Shown here: positions 9,159 to 16,387 of the stretch, one piece after another
Position numbering within the stretch: the first letter of the stretch is position 1
How the letters are laid out: every line of letters starts with the position of its first letter
NCBI GenBank assembly: GCA_045600845.1
Contig: JAZRYR010000017.1
Coordinates: forward strand, 68,422-132,421
DNA length: 64,000 nucleotides
Direction: 5' to 3'
DNA from: RGIG5612 sp045600845
GTDB taxonomy: Bacteria; Bacillota; Clostridia; Lachnospirales; Lachnospiraceae
Made by a program: the position numbers and the translations under genes
Notes under the pieces: model-generated
Databases searched by the model: none
What the model was told of the DNA's origin: nothing
Seen by the model: only the letters and a program-made list of their open reading frames with translations

Positions 9159-10220
9159 ATGGCACTGGATACAGGATTTGACATGAGCGAATTAGAACCA
9201 AAGGGCGAAATGACCAGTATGTTCGGCTCTGTCACAAAGATTTTATCAACACCGATTACTCATAGAGAAAATACTCTTAGACTTTACCAGGGAAAGACCC
9301 CGATGTGGACTCCGTTTTCCTTCGGTGATACCAACACCTTCATGATCAGCTGTGACCCGGAAAACATGGCTCGTAATCCAAAGAGCAAGGGTGGCGTTGA
9401 CGGCTACGGCATCGAGTGGGTATTCGTAGAGCAGGTTGGCGGCGCAATCGTTAAACCTGGCAACCCTAAGATTAAAGATATTAACCATTGGGAAGATTAT
9501 GTAACCATTCCGGATCCGGACACCTGGGATTGGGAAGGCTGCTACAATGAGACTTCCAAGAAGTTCATTGACGGACTGGCTGTTTACACCGCATGCCCTG
9601 GCGCTCTGTACGAGAGACTGATTGCCGGCATGGACTGCGACAAAGCCTTAATCGCTTTAGTAGACGAAGACCAGCAGGAAGGCGTTCACCGCTTCTTCCG
9701 CGCCGTTACCGAAGTTCATAAAAAGACTTACTCCAACCTGAAGAAATGGTTCAATCCGGACATCGTAAACTTCAACGATGACTGGGGCACACAGCGTGCA
9801 CAGTTCTTCTCAAACGACACCTACCGCGAAATGATCAAGCCTTACGTTAAGGAAATCATGGACCATGCTCATTCTTTAGGCATGTATACCGACCTTCACA
9901 GCTGTGGCTTCATCGAGCCATTGATTCCGGACATTATCGAAGCCGGCTTAGACAGCTGGGGCGGACAGCCTTTGAACGACAAAGCAAAATTAAAAGAAAT
10001 GTATGGCGACAAGATGATTTTCACCGCACATATCCACGCAGCACAGGATGCTACCGAAGAAGAAATGGACGCTATCGTTGAAAACTTCATCACCGGCATC
10101 GGGGCAGACAACCGCGTATTAGCAGAGGTTATGGGACCTGCAAGACTTCGAGAGAAAGTTTATATCGCTTCCAGAAAGAACTATGACCGCCTGTTAGACG
10201 AAGGCAAAGTAATTTTCTAA
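9159..10220 (+). CDS. Uroporphyrinogen decarboxylase-family (corrinoid methyltransferase-like) protein
   Basis: A 353-residue TIM-barrel protein of the UroD/MtaA superfamily. In heme-less anaerobes these usually act as methylcorrinoid methyltransferases rather than decarboxylases. Visible motifs are NDDWGTQRAQFF near residue 205, TDLHSCGFIEPLIPDI near 245 with an HxC pair that could serve as a zinc site, and LAEVMGPARL near the C-terminus. A second downstream zinc-ligand Cys as in MtaA is not obvious. It is preceded by a strong AGGAGG site. The next gene in the same direction encodes a MoaF-family protein, 145 bases away across a hairpin-rich spacer, so the two are probably functionally linked. 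No corrinoid protein gene lies nearby. Family assignment strong; methyl donor and acceptor unknown. Confidence 0.82.
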   Translation: MALDTGFDMSELEPKGEMTSMFGSVTKILSTPITHRENTLRLYQGKTPMWTPFSFGDTNTFMISCDPENMARNPKSKGGVDGYGIEWVFVEQVGGAIVKPGNPKIKDINHWEDYVTIPDPDTWDWEGCYNETSKKFIDGLAVYTACPGALYERLIAGMDCDKALIALVDEDQQEGVHRFFRAVTEVHKKTYSNLKKWFNPDIVNFNDDWGTQRAQFFSNDTYREMIKPYVKEIMDHAHSLGMYTDLHSCGFIEPLIPDIIEAGLDSWGGQPLNDKAKLKEMYGDKMIFTAHIHAAQDATEEEMDAIVENFITGIGADNRVLAEVMGPARLREKVYIASRKNYDRLLDEGKVIF

Positions 10221-10234
10221 ATTGAATATATATC

Positions 10235-10346
10235 GTTCCGCGAGGCGGAACAGGCCTCAGGGCTCCGTCTGCTTCGCAGACACCTCGGATTAGCCGAGCG
10301 GCTGACGGTCGCTCTGAATTGATAGAAATTCCGGCGCTTCGGCGCC
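10235..10346 (+). other. Spacer with four consecutive GC-rich hairpins
   Basis: Between the UroD-family and MoaF genes lie GTTCCGC-GAG-GCGGAAC (10235-10251), GTCTGC-TTC-GCAGAC (10267-10281), CTCGG-ATTAG-CCGAG (10284-10298) and GGCGC-TTCG-GCGCC (10333-10346). None is followed by a U-run. They could be mRNA-stabilising stems, a processing site or an uncharacterised RNA element. The ribosome site AAGGAG follows directly. Confidence 0.6.
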
Positions 10347-10365
10347 ACGAAAAGGAGATATAAAA

Positions 10366-11193
10366 ATGGGACAGGACGTAAAAAGATGGTATCGTAAATT
10401 CAATCTGGATATCGACGCTGAAACTGTAAAAGCAGCCATCGCCAACACAACCGATCCAGAAGTATACACAAAGATTTCTCTGGCAGGACCTTGGACTCCT
10501 CCAGATGTAGACGATTTAGTAGGAAAGACCTTAACCTTCCGCAACGAAGAGCATGTTTACACCTTCCAGTTTGACGGATTAAACGACGTGAAATTCGGCG
10601 ACGATGGCGCAGATCCAAAGGCTTGCTACTGCAACGTAAAAACCTTAAACGGTGAAGTTTATTTCGTAAACTTCTTAGTACCAGGCTATGAATGGTGCCG
10701 CCAGATCACTTTCGTTCCGGATATGAAGTATGGCTACGCTACCATCGTAGACGCACACTTCGGAACCGAAAACTCCAACATCGACGTTTCCAGAGAGTTC
10801 AAGTTCGGCACATTGGACGGCGAATTTGAAGAAGGCGGCGAGCCACATGACTTCACCGACGAATTAATCGGCAAGGCAATCGAGTGGAAATACACGGAGC
10901 GCCTCATGAAGATCAAACACAGCTACTTCTGCAACCTGTACTACACCTACTCCGCACTGGCTCCAGGCGGCGCATGGGCAGCAACCAACCCTGCAAACTA
11001 CACCAAGGTTCGTGACAATCTGTACATCTTCTCCTTCGTAGAGGAGCGCCAGGCTGGACTTCAGGGACTGTTCCTCATCGACCTTGACCAGGTTCATGAC
11101 GTAGGATGCTTCTTCGGCGTAAGCGCAGACCATGTATCCAGTGCATGCGCAGGTGCCAAGGGCGAAATGGCCAGCACAAATACAATTTTCTAA
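10366..11193 (+). CDS. MoaF-family protein (two lipocalin-like domains)
   Basis: A 275-residue soluble protein matching the MoaF N- plus C-domain layout. Residues about 45-165 form one beta-barrel (VGKTLTFRNEEHVYTFQFDG). Residues about 180-270 form the second (DFTDELIGKAIEWKYTERLM, NLYIFSFVEERQAGLQGLFLIDL, HDVGCFFG). MoaF was named from the monoamine regulon and its biochemical role is unsettled, despite the molybdenum-cofactor label it often carries. AAGGAG precedes the ATG. It follows the UroD-family gene in the same direction. A second MoaF protein of the same layout is encoded at 46023-46868. Ligand binding by the barrels is inference. Confidence 0.8.
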   Translation: MGQDVKRWYRKFNLDIDAETVKAAIANTTDPEVYTKISLAGPWTPPDVDDLVGKTLTFRNEEHVYTFQFDGLNDVKFGDDGADPKACYCNVKTLNGEVYFVNFLVPGYEWCRQITFVPDMKYGYATIVDAHFGTENSNIDVSREFKFGTLDGEFEEGGEPHDFTDELIGKAIEWKYTERLMKIKHSYFCNLYYTYSALAPGGAWAATNPANYTKVRDNLYIFSFVEERQAGLQGLFLIDLDQVHDVGCFFGVSADHVSSACAGAKGEMASTNTIF

Positions 11194-11243
11194 ACAGCGG
11201 CAATGTAAGGTGCAACGCAGCAGCGGTGGCGCTGATGCAACAA

Positions 11244-11385
11244 GACGGCAGTGGCTAACGAGGGCTCACAAGGACGGCAGTGGCTGACGAGGGCTCACAA
11301 GGACGGCAGTGGCTAACGACCGTTCGCAAGGATTCGGCGCTTGACGGCGGCTCGCAAGGATTCGGCGCTTGACGGCCGTTCTAAG
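11244..11385. repeat. Tandem repeat, about 29 bp x 5
   Basis: Five head-to-tail units start at 11244, 11273, 11302, 11331 and 11359. The first three begin GACGGCAGTGGCT and the last two GATTCGGCGCTTGACGG. All end in variants of CTCACAAG or CTCGCAAG. They lie in a 715-base stretch (11194-11908) where I see no gene. The rest of that stretch holds the 179-bp repeat copy and two copies of TTTTTACACRATATATCCC near 11626 and 11699. Confidence 0.85.
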
Positions 11386-11409
11386 AAAATAGTGTCCTTT
11401 CGACGGCAC

Positions 11410-11588
11410 ATCGCCCAATATTACAAATAATCCTGAAATTCTGGTCTTGGTTTTGGCCAGTATTTCAGGATTTCTTTATATTCTGGTCCGTCTACATGAA
11501 AAGTTAGACCAGTATTTTATAATTTTGTTTATTTCTGGCCAAATTCAGTCCCAGTATCTTTCATAAAACCGCTTATTTGGGCTAATTC
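11410..11588. repeat. 179-bp direct repeat, copy 1 (upstream of nuclease-like gene)
   Basis: Nearly identical (about six differences by eye) to 12772-12950. Each copy contains a long hairpin (TCCTGAAAT..CTGG / CCAG..ATTTCAGGA) followed by TTTCTTT, then a second hairpin built on CTGGTC / GACCAG. The copies flank the gene at 11909-12700 in the same orientation. Confidence 0.9.
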
Positions 11589-11908
11589 ATTTCACTCCAG
11601 CTCTTCTTTCTCCCTGGCATGCCAATTTTTTACACAATATATCCCCCCATGGCGTCGAGAAGCATGTTCCATCAGAGCATCCGACGATATGACCCATAGT
11701 TTTTACACGATATATCCCTTATGACATCGAGCCGTTTCGTCGCTCCTCCGCTGTCATATAAAGTTAACAATGTAAACTTTGCTTTTTTTCACTTCAGTCA
11801 TTATGATAAAAATATCATCTGCGCTGGTTCCGCGCGATCATGTTTCTCATGACCAACCTCTTTTTGTGTCATTAAGCAATGACACCATCTATCTGCAAAG
11901 GAGTCCAT

Positions 11909-12700
11909 ATGTTCTTAATAAACAATCTTATGAATTATCGTGACAAGTTAGAAAAAGACCGACAGCTTTTGATCATCGAAAGAAATGCCAGTCCTGACGG
12001 CAATCTTTTCATCCGAAAGCAAAGCGACGGTTCTTTTAAATTATACATCCGAAGAAAAGGGCCCCGGGCTTCCCAAGAGATATATGTAAACAAGAATCTT
12101 GTTCCTGAGGCAAAACGGATTGCGAGAAAAATGTATGTAAGTTGCAGGATACAGGACCTTACAAAGCAGATTGGCGCGCTTGATCATGTGATTAGTTCCT
12201 TTGGGGATGAGTCATCCGCAGAAATGTTGTTGTGCAAAAATTCTTGGCTACAGAAGTTACTTCCGCCAACCAAAATGAATGACAGGATGCAATCATGGAA
12301 AAATTCGGAATATGAACGAAGTTTTGACTACCCGGAGAATTTAAAATTCAATACTGTGGTGCCTGGTCTAAAGGTCCGAAGCAAATCCGAGGCGGCCATC
12401 GTTGGCTTGCTGGAAAAATATGGCATTCCATATCACTATGATGTGGTGCTGCATTTGAACGGACAGCGAATTGTGGTGGATTTCGTCTGCATGAATATTC
12501 AGACTGAGGAAATCTGGTACTGGGATCATCGGGGCATGATGGACGACTCGGCTTATATTGAAAAAACCATCTATTGCGACCGCGCATTCCTCCGCGCCGG
12601 TATTTGCCCCGGCCGAAATATGATTGTCACTGCGGAAACCCGGAACCAGCCTTTTGATCCGCTAGAAGCAGACGCCCTGATTCAGTTATATCTAATGTAA
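11909..12700 (+). CDS. Unknown protein with PD-(D/E)XK nuclease-like C-terminal half
   Basis: A 263-residue protein. I chose ATG 11909 because AAAGGAG lies six bases before it; the ATG at 11879 lacks a site. The N-terminal 100 residues are charged and helical (LEKDRQLLIIERNASPDGN, SFKLYIRRKG). Residues about 155-250 read VRSKSEAAIVGLLEKYGIPY, then IVVDFVC, EEIWYWDHRGMMDDSAYI and GICPGRNMIVT. This is the spacing of an endonuclease-fold core (an acidic residue in RSKSE, VDF, then E-x-W-Y-W-D-H). No Lys of the canonical motif is evident at the usual place, so activity is uncertain. It is bracketed by two 179-bp direct repeats, suggesting insertion or exchange by recombination. Confidence 0.6.
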   Translation: MFLINNLMNYRDKLEKDRQLLIIERNASPDGNLFIRKQSDGSFKLYIRRKGPRASQEIYVNKNLVPEAKRIARKMYVSCRIQDLTKQIGALDHVISSFGDESSAEMLLCKNSWLQKLLPPTKMNDRMQSWKNSEYERSFDYPENLKFNTVVPGLKVRSKSEAAIVGLLEKYGIPYHYDVVLHLNGQRIVVDFVCMNIQTEEIWYWDHRGMMDDSAYIEKTIYCDRAFLRAGICPGRNMIVTAETRNQPFDPLEADALIQLYLM

Positions 12701-12730
12701 GCAAACTTGCAGTGGCCAACAACAACGCAG

Positions 12731-12770
12731 TACCCACAATAAAGAGATGTTTTTTAATTTATTGTGGGTA
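12731..12770 (+). terminator. Long hairpin after the nuclease-like gene
   Basis: Perfect 13-base inverted repeat TACCCACAATAAA / TTTATTGTGGGTA with a 14-base AT-rich loop, 30 bases after the stop codon. No U-run follows, so it may stabilise the 3' end rather than terminate. The U-rich hairpin of repeat copy 2 lies just beyond. Confidence 0.5.
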
Positions 12771-12771
12771 T

Positions 12772-12950
12772 ATCGCCCAATATTACAAAAAGTCCTGAAA
12801 TTCTGGTCTTGATTTTGGCCAGTATTTCAGGATTTCTTTATATTCTGGTCCGTCTACATGAAAAGTCAGACCAGTATTTTAAAATTCTGTTTATTTCTGG
12901 CCAAATTCAGTCCCAGTATCTTTCATAAAACCGCTTATTTGGGCTAATTC
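12772..12950. repeat. 179-bp direct repeat, copy 2 (downstream of nuclease-like gene)
   Basis: Partner of 11410-11588 with the same ends (ATCGCCCAATATTACAAA at the left, GGGCTAATTC at the right). The hairpins are conserved, and the few differences fall mainly at paired or A/T positions. Confidence 0.9.
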
Positions 12951-12980
12951 GGTCGCCCAGCTTCCTTTCATGCTGCTTTT

Positions 12981-13040
12981 CAGTCATCCGGCTCCTACTC
13001 TTGCGACTTACAGTCATCCGGCTTCTACTCTTGCGACTTA
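12981..13040. repeat. 30-bp tandem repeat x 2
   Basis: CAGTCATCCGGCTCCTACTC.. followed by TTGCGACTTA, repeated once with one change (GGCTTC). It lies at the 3' end of the converging NERD gene, with the last bases touching its stop region. Confidence 0.85.
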
Positions 13041-13688
13041 TGGCCGCTCAGCTTCTTCACATGTCGCTCCAGACAACTTGGAAACCAGTTCTTTCACCGT
13101 CGCTACGGTCTGCTCGTCCAAAGGGTTGTAAAGGAACGTGTGAATCGCATCATCAATATCGGCTAAGCTGGCTAAAATATACGGACTTTCCACCGGACTA
13201 TTGTTCTGAATCAACATCACATAACCCTCTGCCGAAACATCAGCGCCGAGCTGCCTAAGACAGTTTGCCAAAAAATCCGCCTGGCTCTTTGCCTGTTGGA
13301 TAGGATTCTCAACTACCGTCTTAAGAAGATTTCCATATCCATCATCACTGTATTTTATCCACTCGGAGTCCTCTGCCTCTCCCACAATAGAGCCCTCATA
13401 ATTTACGACATCGATAATAAAAACGCCGTATTCATTCACAATCAGATTATCTAATTTTGTTTTCTTCCCATCATAAGAAAGCAGGACATTTGTAAAAAAA
13501 AGGTCGTCCTTACGAAGAACTCTGCTGATAAAATTCTCAACAATTTTCTCGCCGATGTTCCCATATACTTGCTCGTCGGACCCCTTTGCAGGGTTTTTTT
13601 TCAAAAACAGTTTATGGATGGTTTTATTAACAAAAATAATGACAATGATTATGGCAACCGCCAGCAGAACGACAATAACAGGGCTCAT
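13038..13688 (-). CDS. Membrane-anchored NERD-domain protein
   Basis: 216 residues. A single N-terminal membrane helix (VIVVLLAVAIIIVIIFV) is followed by a cytoplasmic NERD (nuclease-related) domain at about 40-150: GNIGEKIVENFI, LDNLIVNEYGVFIIDVVNYEG, then EWIKY. Typical NERD domains read VIEVKNYxG; here the core reads IIDVVNYEG. The catalytic-type Glu is Asp and the Lys is Val, so nuclease activity may be lost. The ATG at 13688 has GGAGAT nine bases upstream. Role unknown; NERD proteins are often linked to DNA processing. Confidence 0.75.
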   Translation of the reverse strand: MSPVIVVLLAVAIIIVIIFVNKTIHKLFLKKNPAKGSDEQVYGNIGEKIVENFISRVLRKDDLFFTNVLLSYDGKKTKLDNLIVNEYGVFIIDVVNYEGSIVGEAEDSEWIKYSDDGYGNLLKTVVENPIQQAKSQADFLANCLRQLGADVSAEGYVMLIQNNSPVESPYILASLADIDDAIHTFLYNPLDEQTVATVKELVSKLSGATCEEAERP

Positions 13689-13863
13689 GTTTATTTATCT
13701 CCGATGAAATATATTAGATGGACAACCCATTTATTCTGGTTATCTCTTTGCTCTAAAAATATAGGCATATATAAATATAACAAAGTATCTCCCACAAATC
13801 AATTTCCGGCTATGCATTGCTGCGAAATACTGCCCGATGTACCGTCCTCGTCGCTGATGCAGA

Positions 13864-13910
13864 TCCCTTCGGGACTGTTCCGCAGTCGTCCCGTACATTT
13901 GTACAAGCAC
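13864..13910. repeat. Dispersed intergenic repeat, copy 1
   Basis: TCCCTTCGGGACTG at 13864 and GTACAAGCAC at 13901 recur with identical 37-base spacing at 48475 and 48512; CCTCGTCGCT also occurs next to both. The sequence between the cores has diverged. Confidence 0.6.
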
Positions 13911-13917
13911 GATGCAA

Positions 13918-13945
13918 AACGCACCTACCTTCCGATAGGTGCGTT
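13918..13945. terminator. Terminator downstream of the Nudix gene
   Basis: Ten-base inverted repeat AACGCACCTA / TAGGTGCGTT with an 8-base loop. Read on the minus strand it ends in GTTTTGC, and on the plus strand in TTTCTTTC. It probably ends the minus-strand ior/Nudix transcript. Confidence 0.75.
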
Positions 13946-13972
13946 TCTTTCATTCAAAAATCTATACGCCAA

Positions 13973-14359
13973 TTATACAAATTTTTCCATAATCGCCTGG
14001 TTGATGCTTTCGTCGGCCGGACAGAATTCGTAGTCCGGAATTTCCGATGGACGAATCCACCGGATGTCGTTGTGCTCCAGCATCTGAATTTCGCCGCTAG
14101 CGATGGATGCATTAAACAGCGTCAGATGGATGGTGATGTCCGGGTACACGTGGTCCACTTCGAAGAAGATGTCCCCCACCGAAAGGCAGATGTCCAACTC
14201 TTCTTTGCACTCACGGGCCAAAGCTTCCTGTCGGGTTTCCCCAGGCTCCACCTTTCCGCCCACATATTCCCACAAAAGGCCCCGGGCCTTATGGGCCGGA
14301 CGCTGGCATATTAAAAATTTACCGTCCTGCCAGATTAAGGCAGCTACTACTTCCGTCAT
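13973..14359 (-). CDS. MutT-type Nudix hydrolase
   Basis: 128 residues, the usual size for MutT/8-oxo-dGTP diphosphatase-like sanitising enzymes. A complete Nudix box (GGKVEPGETRQEALARE..EEL) lies at about 34-56, giving the Mg2+-binding REUXEE motif. WEYVGGK before it and DIRWIRPSEIPDYEF after it fit nucleotide-pool hydrolases. AAAGGA precedes the ATG. It is 50 bases downstream of the FrhB-like gene and possibly on the ior transcript. Exact substrate not determinable. The Nudix half of the protein at 31167-32534 is closely similar in plan. Confidence 0.88.
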   Translation of the reverse strand: MTEVVAALIWQDGKFLICQRPAHKARGLLWEYVGGKVEPGETRQEALARECKEELDICLSVGDIFFEVDHVYPDITIHLTLFNASIASGEIQMLEHNDIRWIRPSEIPDYEFCPADESINQAIMEKFV

Positions 14360-14409
14360 AAAAAATCCTTTCGAAACCGTCCGCGTGCTTGGCGAATGCG
14401 ACGTTCTGT

Positions 14410-15465
14410 CTACTTTTCAGAAGCTGAGGCTTTCGCCTTCTTATTTGCGGAAGCTGCTTTTATCTTATCCAGGGCGCCTTCCGGGGTCTCGCGGATTTCG
14501 ATCACGCCAGCCTCCAGAGCAGCCTTAAACAGCTCCGCACCTTTCTCGCTGCGGATGATGATCTGGTTCCAGCCCTTATCAACATCCCAGCCGTCGCCTG
14601 TTCTCGCGCCGCCGACCGAAAGGTCTGCGAACTCGCAGGTCATGTCATCGCAAGTCTTGCACACTTCACGAACCAATGGCAGCACCTCGTCCAGATCAAC
14701 GGACTTCGTGCCAGACGCTGTGGTGAACTCCATGGAATGATACTTGCTCGGAAGGATGTCGGAGTGGCAAACCTTCTCGCCCTCTGCGGTCTTTGCAGAA
14801 AGCTCCGTAAGGCCGTCCCATTCCAGACCCCAGCCACAGAACAGTCCGATGACCAGACCGATGTTGTCGGCGTTGTTGTCCTTCTCCGGCAAAGGTTTGG
14901 ACTTCATCTTATATACGGCTTTCGCCTTGCACGGCGTCGCAACGACGCCAATCTTTTTATATTCGTCAGCAGCCAAAGCCTTGTTCAAAGTCGCCAGTGT
15001 CGGCGGAATTTTGAAGCTGGAGCCAGAGGCCTTTCTTACCTCTTCCGAAGTTGTCGCTAAAACTCCTGCCGGATTTCCCTTCTCATCTTCTCCGCCTAAA
15101 ACCGCAGCGTCCATGAAGCCCTTCTGAAGAGCGAACTCTACCAGAGCCGTTACGGTTCCGCCATGCTGAGCGCCGCCTTCACGAATGGAGCCTTCCGTTG
15201 CCCGTGCAACGTAAAGCGCCTTGAACGGTCCCATCTCCGGAATCACGGAAGCTGGATCGAAGAACTTCTCCCGCAGCGCCTGATAGTCCGTCGGCATGCT
15301 CGGGCAGAACGCCTGACAGCGGCCTTCATGCCGTTCGCAATCGAAATAGCAAATGGTGCGTCCGTCCTTGGATCCCCAATATGGACACATGCCCTGGCAA
15401 GCGCCGCAGCCAGTGCAAAGTCCCTTTTTAATAACCTGTGTATCTAAAGCAAATGTACTTAACAT
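14410..15465 (-). CDS. FrhB-family iron-sulfur flavoprotein (coenzyme F420 hydrogenase/dehydrogenase beta subunit-like)
   Basis: 351 residues. An N-terminal ferredoxin-like cluster site (CTGCGACQGMCP, residues 17-28) is followed by more cysteines (CERHEGRCQAFCP), then the FrhB N- and C-domains (EGGAQHGGTVTALVEFAL, SSFKIPPTL, VATPCKAKAVYKM, CKTCDDMTCEFADLSVGG). Family members are FAD/Fe-S proteins that move electrons between ferredoxin and another carrier. It is the last gene of iorA-iorB-ubl-frhB, 13 bases after the small protein gene, with AAGGAGG before the ATG. The placement suggests it re-oxidises ferredoxin or partners with the ketoacid oxidoreductase; this is inference. The C-terminus is Lys/Ala-rich. 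Confidence 0.85.
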   Translation of the reverse strand: MLSTFALDTQVIKKGLCTGCGACQGMCPYWGSKDGRTICYFDCERHEGRCQAFCPSMPTDYQALREKFFDPASVIPEMGPFKALYVARATEGSIREGGAQHGGTVTALVEFALQKGFMDAAVLGGEDEKGNPAGVLATTSEEVRKASGSSFKIPPTLATLNKALAADEYKKIGVVATPCKAKAVYKMKSKPLPEKDNNADNIGLVIGLFCGWGLEWDGLTELSAKTAEGEKVCHSDILPSKYHSMEFTTASGTKSVDLDEVLPLVREVCKTCDDMTCEFADLSVGGARTGDGWDVDKGWNQIIIRSEKGAELFKAALEAGVIEIRETPEGALDKIKAASANKKAKASASEK

Positions 15466-15477
15466 TCTGATTCCTCC

Positions 15478-15738
15478 TTACAGCAGAACCTGGCCCTGAC
15501 CGAAAATCCGCAAAGTGATCTCGTCGCAGTCATCCGGTATGTAGTCCCTTAAGGTATGAATATTTCCCGCGATGTGTCCCTGAACGATGTAGCGGTAGCC
15601 AGGCTTTTGAACAAGAACAAAATCTTCCTTGTAGAGGAGCTTGGTCAGCTGCTCAAAACGAGTATCGTCCGGAATTTCCAACGTCAGAACCGCGTCCGTC
15701 TTCGGATGCAGAAAATTAACTTTCACAATCTTACTCAT
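15478..15738 (-). CDS. Small beta-grasp (ubiquitin-like) protein in the ior operon
   Basis: 86 residues. The start at 15738 is fixed by AGGAGG seven bases upstream. The alternation SKIVKVNFLHPKTDAVLTLE, then a helix (FEQLTKLLYKEDFVL), YRYIVQGH, LRDYIPDDCDEITLRIFGQG, matches a ubiquitin-like beta-grasp such as YukD/EsaB. There is no C-terminal Gly-Gly (it ends GQVLL), so conjugation is not expected. It lies 10 bases after iorB and 13 before the FrhB-like gene. It could be an assembly factor or small subunit of the oxidoreductase complex; I know of no described role. Confidence 0.7.
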   Translation of the reverse strand: MSKIVKVNFLHPKTDAVLTLEIPDDTRFEQLTKLLYKEDFVLVQKPGYRYIVQGHIAGNIHTLRDYIPDDCDEITLRIFGQGQVLL

Positions 15739-15748
15739 TTCTCTCCTC

Positions 15749-16387
15749 CTATCGCTCCATGTCCGAATCGCCCATATCATCAATGGCTTCACATCCAAGA
15801 TCGAAAGCCTTCAAGTTCATGTCCAGCACATCTCCCTTAAACCGGGTCTTCAGAACCTCTCGCAGTTCCTCACTGGAAAGAGGAGCGCCCGGAAGTCTTG
15901 AGAACGCGCCAAGAAGAGCGATGTTTGCAGCCTTTGAGTTACCAGTCTGAAGAGTAATTTCCGCAACCGGAACCTCGTAAGCCTTTGCAGAAAGCTCCTT
16001 CAGTTCCGCTTTGATCGCTTCCATTTCCGGATAAACCTGAGTGCCCTTCAAAACACCGAGAGGATAAACCGGACGTGGGTCATAAATAATAACGGTCTCG
16101 GAATTAGAATATTCTCTGGCGATACGTAAAGTCTCCAGAGGCTCAAAACCGATGATAAAGTTGCCTTCGCCATGAGAGATGAGAACGCCCAGCTCCTCCG
16201 TTTCCGAAATGCGCACGTGGCTCATAACCGAGCCGCCTCTCTGGGAAGCGCCGTAGGTCTCGCCAACCGCTACATGATAACCCAGCTCGGTCATGGTGGA
16301 AGCAACCAGCTCCGAAGCCAGAACGTTTCCCTGACCGCCGATTCCGCAAATGACTATATTTAAAGGATCATATTTCAATGTTTTCAT
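15749..16387 (-). CDS. iorB: Indolepyruvate ferredoxin oxidoreductase, beta subunit
   Basis: 212 residues, the usual size. This gamma-type POR domain pairs with IorA to oxidatively decarboxylate aryl pyruvates (from Trp, Phe, Tyr) to aryl-acetyl-CoA, reducing ferredoxin. Motifs are IVICGIGGQGNVLASEL at the N-terminus and GETYGASQRGGSVMSHVRI near residue 43. The start overlaps the iorA stop by four bases (ATGA), indicating translational coupling. Cytoplasmic and oxygen-sensitive. Confidence 0.94.
   Translation of the reverse strand: MKTLKYDPLNIVICGIGGQGNVLASELVASTMTELGYHVAVGETYGASQRGGSVMSHVRISETEELGVLISHGEGNFIIGFEPLETLRIAREYSNSETVIIYDPRPVYPLGVLKGTQVYPEMEAIKAELKELSAKAYEVPVAEITLQTGNSKAANIALLGAFSRLPGAPLSSEELREVLKTRFKGDVLDMNLKAFDLGCEAIDDMGDSDMER

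Noticed and set aside
11244..11385. Possible CRISPR array
   Set aside because: Units are contiguous tandem repeats with no variable spacers, and no cas genes are present.
13817..14314. Plus-strand frame across the Nudix gene
   Set aside because: Antisense to an intact Nudix box with a good ribosome site.
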